Positions 1 through 5,129 of a DNA stretch of 6,699 nucleotides are shown one piece after another. The DNA is taken from contig CALBHK010000280.1 of the NCBI GenBank assembly GCA_937894565.1, positions 1 to 6,699 on the forward strand. Reading direction: 5' to 3'. Below the pieces are notes generated by a model. The model made no database searches and was not told where the DNA came from. It saw nothing but the letters and a program-made list of their open reading frames with translations. The translations under genes were made by a program, and so were the position numbers. This DNA is from an uncultured Chlamydiae bacterium. Its GTDB lineage: Bacteria; Chlamydiota; Chlamydiia; Chlamydiales; CALBHK01. Every line of letters starts with the position of its first letter. Positions within the stretch are counted from its first letter, which is position 1.

Positions 1-873
1 ATATTTGGTCCTTAAGGAATTGAGCCGTTTTTCGCTTTGTTCTTTTTCTTCTTTTTCGACTTCCATTTGCTCTATCGCTTGAGAGGTTTCCTTTATTTTT
101 TTTGCCAAATGCTGCTGGGCCATTTTTAATTGCACTTGGGTCTCTTCCTGATGGGTATGAGAGGTTTCTGTTTCCTGCTGCCATTTTAACTTTTCGCTGT
201 TAAAGAGACGTTGATTATTAAGGTGTTGATCATTGAGTAGATTCATCTCATTTTTAAGTTTGTCAATTTCTTGCAAATGCAGACGTTCTTTAAGCTCTTC
301 TTGAACTTTTAATTTTTCAATCAGCGCATCCCATTGAAGAATTTGTTGCCTAACCCTCTCTTCGAGCTCCTCAATTTTTTGGTCCTTTAAATGTTGGTTT
401 TGCTGATTGCCTTTCGTCTCTTTAAGCTCTGATGAGAGTGTATCAAAAGCGCGTCTGGATGCTTTGACCATCGTTTTAAGGCTTTCAAATTGTCCTCGCA
501 CCGCTTCTAATTCTTGTTCGATCTCTTTAAACTGCTCTTGTTTGATGCTTAATTGCTGAAACTCTTCTTTACTTGTTTGTAACTCTGCCTTAAGCAACTC
601 CCTATCTGTTTTGGCTTCCTGCAGCTTGGCGCGTAAAAAATCGACCCCTTTTTCTACTTGTTGCGAATGAAAACGACTTTCCTGAAGGGCATTTTGCAGT
701 TGTTCTTTCTCGTTTTTAACTTGTTGAACAGCATCTGTTTTCGAACTTTCAACCATGTTTTTTAGACGCTCTAAAGCTTCGTGAGAAGTTTTGACTTTTT
801 GTTTTTCATCAAGCAGAGCTTGATAGAGCGAGCGCACTTGCTGCGGTGTATATTGTGGCTGTTCAGCAGGCAT
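1..873 (-). CDS. Long coiled-coil protein of unknown function (C-terminus cut by window edge)
   Basis: The frame is open on the minus strand from an ATG at 873 down to base 1 (291 codons, no stop), so the protein continues beyond the window. The start is supported by an AGGGGA ribosome binding site at 882-877, only 3 bases from the ATG. The N-terminus reads MPAEQPQYTPQQVRSLYQAL; from about residue 20 onward almost everything is Glu, Lys, Gln, Leu and Arg in heptad-like spacing, with no proline-rich breaks. This predicts a long alpha-helical coiled coil. There is no signal peptide or membrane segment, so it is probably cytosolic or a secreted structural protein. I do not recognise a family; resemblance to SMC, myosin or effector coiled coils would be compositional only. 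It is transcribed divergently from the small membrane protein at 1044. The reading frame is certain, the function is unknown. Confidence 0.88.
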   Translation of the reverse strand, partial: MPAEQPQYTPQQVRSLYQALLDEKQKVKTSHEALERLKNMVESSKTDAVQQVKNEKEQLQNALQESRFHSQQVEKGVDFLRAKLQEAKTDRELLKAELQTSKEEFQQLSIKQEQFKEIEQELEAVRGQFESLKTMVKASRRAFDTLSSELKETKGNQQNQHLKDQKIEELEERVRQQILQWDALIEKLKVQEELKERLHLQEIDKLKNEMNLLNDQHLNNQRLFNSEKLKWQQETETSHTHQEETQVQLKMAQQHLAKKIKETSQAIEQMEVEKEEKEQSEKRLNSLRTKY

Positions 874-905
874 TTTTCCCCTATGGATCTGAATGAGTTA
901 ACTTA

Positions 906-934
906 AGTTTAGGGCAGATAAACATAGTTGACAA
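906..934 (-). promoter_or_regulatory. Candidate sigma70-type promoter for the coiled-coil gene
   Basis: Read on the minus strand, TTGTCA (934-929, five of six consensus bases) is followed after exactly 17 bases by TAAACT (911-906, four of six). It lies about 33 bases ahead of the start at 873, with the AGGGGA ribosome binding site between. This is by-eye matching in AT-rich DNA, so it is plausible rather than proven. Confidence 0.45.
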
Positions 935-961
935 GTGTTGCTATTTATGAGTTTGTTTTCA

Positions 962-990
962 TTGACAAAAATTAAAAAAAACAACACTAT
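962..990 (+). promoter_or_regulatory. Candidate promoter for the small membrane protein gene
   Basis: A perfect TTGACA (962-967) is followed after 17 bases by CACTAT (985-990). This -10 box is weak, keeping only the A at position 2 and the AT at positions 5-6. TATCTA at 988-993 is an alternative with a 20-base spacer. A second perfect TTGACA sits at 928-933 but has no good -10 at normal spacing. Transcription starting near 997 would leave a leader of about 47 bases before the ATG at 1044 and would exclude an upstream ATG at 993 as the start. Confidence 0.4.
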
Positions 991-1031
991 CTATGTATGT
1001 TCGAAAGATTTTTTTTAAATTAATAATAAAT

Positions 1032-1036
1032 AGGGG
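1032..1036 (+). promoter_or_regulatory. Ribosome binding site that fixes the start at 1044
   Basis: AGGGG lies 7 bases before the ATG at 1044, an ideal Shine-Dalgarno arrangement. The in-frame ATG at 993 has no such site and would add 17 residues (MYVRKIFFKLIINRGYF) encoded by very AT-rich leader DNA. The later start is therefore preferred. Confidence 0.75.
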
Positions 1037-1043
1037 TTATTTT

Positions 1044-1391
1044 ATGACAGATGAAATGAAAGTCAGTTCCGGTTATGCCTTGGCAGCTGTGGGGTTAATG
1101 GTTGCGAGTGCTGGAATAGCAGCTATTGTAATTACGGCAGTAGGGGCAGTTACGGCTCCTGTGGCAATTATTGCATTAAAAGTTGCAGCTGTAATGTCAA
1201 TCATTATGAGTGTCTTTGCCTTAGGAAGTTGCTATCAAATGGCTAGCAGTTGTTGTTTAGGAGAAGAAGGAAATCAAATGAAACAAAGAAGTGTTACAAA
1301 CTGTTCTGAGTTTGCTAATAGTTTACTCAAGGGTCCGATCTATTTTCTAGTCGACATCATAGAACACTGTTGCTGCAGATTATGCCGTTGA
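1044..1391 (+). CDS. Small cysteine-rich membrane protein with Inc-like double hydrophobic stretch
   Basis: The protein has 115 aa from the ATG at 1044. A short polar N-terminus (MTDEMKVSSG) is followed by two adjacent hydrophobic segments, about residues 11-34 and 38-60, separated only by a small turn (GAVTAP). This bilobed hydrophobic hairpin is the hallmark of chlamydial inclusion membrane (Inc) proteins, which are exported by type III secretion. The tail from residue 61 holds eight cysteines (63, 70, 71, 87, 109, 110, 111, 114) and ends in CCCRLCR. There is also a short hydrophobic patch at about 97-106. No cleavable signal peptide is apparent. I recognise no named family. The Inc assignment is inference from topology and the chlamydial context; an ordinary small inner-membrane protein remains possible. 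It has its own candidate promoter, a strong ribosome binding site and a terminator, so it is probably monocistronic. Confidence 0.72.
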   Translation: MTDEMKVSSGYALAAVGLMVASAGIAAIVITAVGAVTAPVAIIALKVAAVMSIIMSVFALGSCYQMASSCCLGEEGNQMKQRSVTNCSEFANSLLKGPIYFLVDIIEHCCCRLCR

Positions 1392-1408
1392 TTTAAGAGC
1401 TATTGAAA

Positions 1409-1461
1409 CATTAAAAAATCGAGCTTTTGTTGAACTTCAACAGAAGCTCGATTTTTTAATG
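1409..1461 (+). terminator. Strong stem-loop terminator, probably bidirectional
   Basis: The two arms 1409-1433 and 1437-1461 pair over 25 bp around a 3-base loop (1434-1436), with a single T-G wobble (1427/1443). The stem holds A6 at 1413-1418 and T6 at 1452-1457 around a TCGAGC core. It therefore carries a U-tract in either direction. It begins 18 bases after the stop of the cysteine-rich protein gene and ends 75 bases before the next start, so it should insulate the two genes. Confidence 0.85.
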
Positions 1462-1535
1462 CGCAGGTTTCTCTATCCTGTTTCTTTTTTTATTCTTTTG
1501 GTAAGATGTGTTTTTCAAAGAGAGAAGAGAAGATG

Positions 1536-2573
1536 ATGTGGCCAAAAAATACTCCTAAAAAGATCATTGTACGCATGCCAAATTGGATAGGGGATGCTGT
1601 GATGGCCACTCCTGTTTTGGCCGATTTAGCGGCTTTTTACCCGCAAGCGCATTTAACGGCCATGTGCCAGGGGGCGGTGGGAGAACTGCTTAAAGAAGAT
1701 CCACGTATCGATGAGCTTTTTATTTTTAAAAGATTATCTATTTGGGATAGGCGTGATGCGCATCGTAATCTAATTTTGCCTTTGAAGCGAGGCCTGTATG
1801 ATTTAGGGGTTTTACTGCCCAATTCTTTCTCTTCAGCTTGGATTTTTTGGCGTGGAAATGTTAAAAACAGGCTAGGCTATTGTGGGCATTATCGTCGTTA
1901 TCTCTTAAATAAGGCTCTTCCTTTTTCCAAAAATATAGAGTCTCAGCATCAGGTAGACACTTATAAAGAGCTTTTATCTCCTTTAGGCATCCCTTATTCT
2001 TCTACACGGCCTGAATTGTTTCTTTCAGAAAAAGAGATCCAGGAAGCGAAACAATTGCTGTTTGATTTAAAATTTGAGCAAGACGCCGTTATTATAGGAA
2101 TTAATCCGGGAGCGGCTTTTGGATCTGCTAAATGCTGGCTGCCGGATCGCTTTGAGCAGTTAACGCATCGTCTATTAAAACATCCTAAAGTGCGTATACT
2201 CTATTTTGGCGACGCCCAAGGCTCTGCTTTAGTTAAATCGATCTGTGCAAATATGCCCTCTGTTGTGGCGGACCTATCGGGCAAGACAAATTTGCGTCAA
2301 TTAATGGCATTAATTAAATTATGCGCCTTTTTTATCACTAATGACAGTGGTCCTATGCATATGGCTTCTGCTTTGGGGATTCCTTTAGTGGCTTTATTTG
2401 GCTCCACTAATGATGTGCGCACTTCTCCCTATAATGGAGGTACTGTGATTCATAAGCATGTCAGTTGCTCTCCCTGCTATTTACGCAAATGCCCCTATAC
2501 TCATTTTCGCTGCATGAAAGAAATTAGTGTGGATGAAGTTTATAGTCACATCGCGCGCGCTATAGCTCTTTAA
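1536..2573 (+). CDS. waaF: ADP-heptose:LPS heptosyltransferase II (glycosyltransferase family 9)
   Basis: This enzyme adds L-glycero-D-manno-heptose from ADP-heptose to the inner core of lipopolysaccharide on the cytoplasmic face of the inner membrane. Visible family marks, numbered from the chosen start, are NWIGD at 16-20 in the N-terminal Rossmann domain (acidic residue D20), NPGAAFGSAK at 190-199, and NDSGPMHMASALG at 269-281 (the ADP-heptose binding loop). A cysteine cluster CSPCYLRKCPYTHFRC follows at 311-326, typical of WaaF rather than WaaC. The length of 345 aa is normal for the family. Starts at 1506, 1533 and 1536 are in frame; I chose 1536 because a GAGAAGAG purine stretch ends 6 bases before it, but 1533 is equally credible. 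Chlamydiaceae LPS has only Kdo in its core, so this gene suggests a heptose-containing core. Other GT9 acceptors are possible. Confidence 0.92.
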   Translation: MWPKNTPKKIIVRMPNWIGDAVMATPVLADLAAFYPQAHLTAMCQGAVGELLKEDPRIDELFIFKRLSIWDRRDAHRNLILPLKRGLYDLGVLLPNSFSSAWIFWRGNVKNRLGYCGHYRRYLLNKALPFSKNIESQHQVDTYKELLSPLGIPYSSTRPELFLSEKEIQEAKQLLFDLKFEQDAVIIGINPGAAFGSAKCWLPDRFEQLTHRLLKHPKVRILYFGDAQGSALVKSICANMPSVVADLSGKTNLRQLMALIKLCAFFITNDSGPMHMASALGIPLVALFGSTNDVRTSPYNGGTVIHKHVSCSPCYLRKCPYTHFRCMKEISVDEVYSHIARAIAL

Positions 2574-2600
2574 AATTTTTTCTTTTCTTTTTCTTGTTGC

Positions 2601-2630
2601 TCCTCTATAGATAGAGGATAGTGCTTTTTT
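2601..2630 (+). terminator. Weak terminator-like hairpin between waaF and the fliF-like gene
   Basis: TCCTCTA (2601-2607) pairs with TAGAGGA (2612-2618) around a 4-base loop. A T6 run at 2625-2630 follows after six unpaired bases. The stem is short and the T-run is offset, so it may attenuate rather than end transcription. It might also be incidental. Confidence 0.3.
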
Positions 2631-2643
2631 CTTAGGAGTAGCA

Positions 2644-3489
2644 ATGATAGATAATGGCAATCAGAATCCCTTAAAAGAATTATCCCGTTTTTGGAGTGGC
2701 TTAAAAGGAAGACAAAAGGTGATGGGAGGATCTATTATTTTGCTTATTGCTATCTTGATAGCCTCTTTATCTCTCATTTCGTCCAACTATCTTGCCCCTT
2801 TGTTTACAAGCGCATCGCTTAGTAAGAGAGAGGCAGCAGAAATATTACCTCAAGAGGGGTTGAAAAGAGGAGTTGTATTATTTGATGATCCCATATGGAT
2901 AGCACAATTTTCTTTTGAGGAATATATAAAGGCAAAAATAGATGGCCTTCTCACCAAGATAGTGGGTTTGAACCATTTTTATACAACCGTTCAAGTATTG
3001 ATGGCAAAAGAAAATGTGCAGGTGCAGATTAAAAATATTTCGATAGGCGTTGTAGTCGATAAATCTGTTTTAGATAAAAATAGTGATTTTGAAGCTGAAA
3101 AGGGCCATCCTATTACAGAATCCATTAAAAAAGAGATTGCCAGCCAGCTAGCAGCTATTATTAGAGGCTATGATGTGCCAGTGCAAGCTGCGGTGGATTT
3201 TGTGGAATTTCAGAAAAATATTTCCCCTCAAATAGAAGTTGAACAGAATTGGAGTTTTACAATTCATTCTGTTCTGTATATTGTATTTCTACTGACAGCT
3301 ATTGGAGTGGGGATTGCTCTTATTATCTATTTATTTAGTCTTCAAAATAAAAACAAAGCTCTTCATAATAATTCTCAAAGTGAAAAGATCATGAAAGATA
3401 ATATTGAGGACATTTTGGCTGATATTCAACAGAAAATAGAAAAAAATCCAGAGTCTTCCTTACATGAAAAGGTTCATTCTTATTCATGA
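2644..3489 (+). CDS. fliF: FliF-like M-ring protein, shortened (chlamydial flagellar/T3SS type)
   Basis: FliF forms the inner-membrane MS ring of the flagellar basal body; Chlamydiae keep a few flagellar homologues although they have no flagella. The ATG follows AGGAG by 5 bases. The N-terminus is FliF-like (LKELSRFWSGLKGRQKV at about 10-26), then comes a membrane segment at 28-46 and the FliF-type YLAPLFTSASLSKREAAEI at 49-67. Residues 69-190 hold one ring-building-type domain: QEGL, LFDDP, a helix with IVGLN, ISIGVVVD and a closing helix-strand. A second membrane segment lies at 209-232, followed by a charged, helical cytoplasmic tail. At 281 aa it is about half of enterobacterial FliF (over 500 aa), so two of the three ring-building domains appear lost. 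SctJ is the alternative, but there is no lipobox and the N-terminus is cytoplasmic as in FliF. The stop overlaps the next start by ATGA. Confidence 0.8.
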   Translation: MIDNGNQNPLKELSRFWSGLKGRQKVMGGSIILLIAILIASLSLISSNYLAPLFTSASLSKREAAEILPQEGLKRGVVLFDDPIWIAQFSFEEYIKAKIDGLLTKIVGLNHFYTTVQVLMAKENVQVQIKNISIGVVVDKSVLDKNSDFEAEKGHPITESIKKEIASQLAAIIRGYDVPVQAAVDFVEFQKNISPQIEVEQNWSFTIHSVLYIVFLLTAIGVGIALIIYLFSLQNKNKALHNNSQSEKIMKDNIEDILADIQQKIEKNPESSLHEKVHSYS

Positions 3490-4532
3490 ATGAGAGCCCT
3501 TTATTAAATTTTTTGCAGTTGGACTTAGCTAAATTAGAAAAATGGCAATTAGCGCAGTTTCCTATGCAAGAGATCAAAGCACTTGAACAATTGCCGTTGC
3601 CCTCTTGCGTAAAGATAGGCGAAGAAGCCATTCATAAAGGCGAAGTGGCCTGTCTCATTTTATCTGGGGGAGCCGGCACAAGGCTTGGATTTAAAGGCCC
3701 TAAGGGCATTTTTCCATTAGATCAGGAAGGGACGACCCTTTTTAAAATTCATTTCAAACGCATTGCCAAAATAAACCCAGCGCTTCCCGTGGCTATCATG
3801 TGCTCGCCAAGGAACGTGCAAGAAACTCGAGAGTACTTATCTGCACATGATTATTTTGGAATGGAGCCTTCGGCCCTTTCCTTTTTTATACAGGGAACTT
3901 TGCCTTACCTAGATGAGGAGGGCTATTTGTTTTTAGAAGATAAGGGAAAAGTCGCCGAGGGACCAGATGGAAATGGCTATGCGCTGCATAAGTTAGTGGA
4001 AAGCGGTATATATTCTATTTGGAAGGAGCGCGGCGTGCAGACAGTTCATCTTATTTTAATTGATAATGCCTTATCGCAGCCCTTTGATGCAGGTTTAATA
4101 GGCGCTCATCTTAAAGCAGGCAATCAAGTGACTCTAAAGACAATTCCTCGCATTGATCCGGAGGAAAAGGTGGGAGTGTTAGTGAACTTAGGGGATAGAA
4201 TAGGGGTAGTAGAATATAGCGAGATGGGGCAGCAAGTAAGAGAAATTGCTAAGTTTCCCTATGCCAATATTAGTTTATTTGCTTTTGATATGAAATTTAT
4301 TGAAGCAGTAGCTGATAAGCCTCTTCCTTTACATCGAGCTTATAAGAAAATGAAAGGGATTGAAGGCGAAAAAATGGGCTGGAAGCTAGAGAGTTTTATT
4401 TTTGATCTACTGATCTATAGTCAGAAAACGGGGTTTATTGTAGAAGAGAGAGAAAAAACATTTGCCCCTCTTAAAGAAGCTAGCGGCCCCTTTGGTCCTC
4501 AAGCAGTTTTAAAAAGGTTAAGAGGAGCGTAG
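3486..4532 (+). CDS. UAP1-like UDP-sugar pyrophosphorylase (UDPGP family), short form
   Basis: This is a nucleotidyltransferase that joins UTP with a sugar 1-phosphate (GlcNAc-1-P or Glc-1-P) to make the UDP-sugar and pyrophosphate in the cytosol. It has the nucleotide-binding loop LSGGAGTRLGFKGPKG at 59-74, then FFIQGTLPYL at 133-142, GPDGNG at 159-164, IDNALS at 192-197, VGVLVNLGDRIGVVEYSE at 229-246 and GEKMGWKLESFIFD at 294-307. Order and wording match eukaryotic UDP-GlcNAc pyrophosphorylase (UAP1), as in the C. trachomatis CT715 family, rather than bacterial GalU or GlmU. At 348 aa it ends soon after FAPLKEASGPFGPQAVL, whereas eukaryotic UAP1 is roughly 500 aa and continues into a C-terminal domain. 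Its start lies inside the fliF stop (ATGA) and no good ribosome binding site sits at normal spacing, so translation is probably coupled. Its 3' end overlaps the convergent phosphatase gene by 15 bases. The sugar substrate cannot be read from the sequence. Confidence 0.88.
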   Translation: MNESPLLNFLQLDLAKLEKWQLAQFPMQEIKALEQLPLPSCVKIGEEAIHKGEVACLILSGGAGTRLGFKGPKGIFPLDQEGTTLFKIHFKRIAKINPALPVAIMCSPRNVQETREYLSAHDYFGMEPSALSFFIQGTLPYLDEEGYLFLEDKGKVAEGPDGNGYALHKLVESGIYSIWKERGVQTVHLILIDNALSQPFDAGLIGAHLKAGNQVTLKTIPRIDPEEKVGVLVNLGDRIGVVEYSEMGQQVREIAKFPYANISLFAFDMKFIEAVADKPLPLHRAYKKMKGIEGEKMGWKLESFIFDLLIYSQKTGFIVEEREKTFAPLKEASGPFGPQAVLKRLRGA

Positions 4533-5120
4533 AAAAGGCTCATCGGCAAATTCCAACAATTCCTTATCTCCGTCGCTATCGCCATAAGCATATAAGTAGT
4601 AATTTTTTTCTTCTCCCATAATTTCTTTAAGGCGTTTCACCTTTTCTTCTCCTCGGCAATTGGGGCCCGCTAAGTGGCCTGTAACACGATCTTCTTTATC
4701 GATTTCTAGTTGAGAGCAAATAATATGATCAAAACCCACTGCCTCTGCCCAGGGCTGCAAGTAGATGTCTAGCGAAGCGCTGATAAGAATGCATAAATGG
4801 CCCTCTTGCTGATGCCAGCGGATGTGATCTATAGCTTCCGGGCGGATCTCTTTTTCTAATTGATCAGCAGCAAATAGTTCGCCCTGAAAGCGCAGCTGCT
4901 CGATGGGTTTTCCACGAAAAAAGGCAGTAAAAATAGCTTCTTTAGTTTTTTCCCTGGAAATAAAGCCTAATTGAAATCCCAACAAAGTGGGCAGAAGGGG
5001 GATAAATTTGAGCAATGTCAGAGGCAGCCCATCTATGAATATTAAAAAAGGAAGAAGGCTATCTCGATAAGAGATTGTCCCATCAAAATCAAAAGCAGCA
5101 ACAGTTGTTTGCGTATCCAT
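4518..5120 (-). CDS. HAD superfamily subfamily IB phosphatase
   Basis: This is a phosphomonoester hydrolase of the haloacid dehalogenase superfamily, in the phosphoserine-phosphatase-like IB group. All four motifs are intact: motif I DFDGT at 11-15 (nucleophile D11, acid D13), motif II ISAS at 113-116 (S114), motif III lysine K160 in GEEKVKRL, and motif IV GDSDGD at 180-185. The helical cap lies between about residues 20 and 100 and includes a hydrophobic stretch (29-53) that may touch a membrane or a lipid substrate. The length of 200 aa fits full-length IB hydrolases. The ATG at 5120 has only a poor Shine-Dalgarno sequence (TAAGA, overlapping the stop of the upstream flippase), so translation likely depends on coupling. 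The natural substrate is unknown; a phospholipid, serine or sugar phosphate are all possible. The gene ends inside the convergent pyrophosphorylase gene. Confidence 0.88.
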   Translation of the reverse strand: MDTQTTVAAFDFDGTISYRDSLLPFLIFIDGLPLTLLKFIPLLPTLLGFQLGFISREKTKEAIFTAFFRGKPIEQLRFQGELFAADQLEKEIRPEAIDHIRWHQQEGHLCILISASLDIYLQPWAEAVGFDHIICSQLEIDKEDRVTGHLAGPNCRGEEKVKRLKEIMGEEKNYYLYAYGDSDGDKELLEFADEPFLRSS

Positions 5121-5129
5121 AGTATGATC

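Noticed and set aside
993..1043. N-terminal extension of the cysteine-rich protein from an ATG at 993
   Set aside because: It lacks a ribosome binding site, overlaps the candidate promoter, and the ATG at 1044 has an ideal AGGGG site.
1506..1532. Earlier ATG for the heptosyltransferase at 1506
   Set aside because: It adds nine residues with no family match and the purine-rich ribosome binding site lies downstream of it, fitting 1533/1536 better.
1637..1822. Open frame of 61 codons on the minus strand
   Set aside because: It lies wholly antisense to the well-supported heptosyltransferase gene, has no ribosome binding site case and looks like no protein family.
2644..3489. Assignment as the SctJ/YscJ secretion lipoprotein
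   Set aside because: There is no signal peptide with lipobox cysteine; the protein has a cytoplasmic N-terminus before its first membrane helix and FliF-type APLFTSASLS wording.
3389..3631. Open frame of 80 codons on the minus strand
   Set aside because: It is antisense to the fliF/pyrophosphorylase junction, both of which have clear family matches; the translation is low in family-like features.
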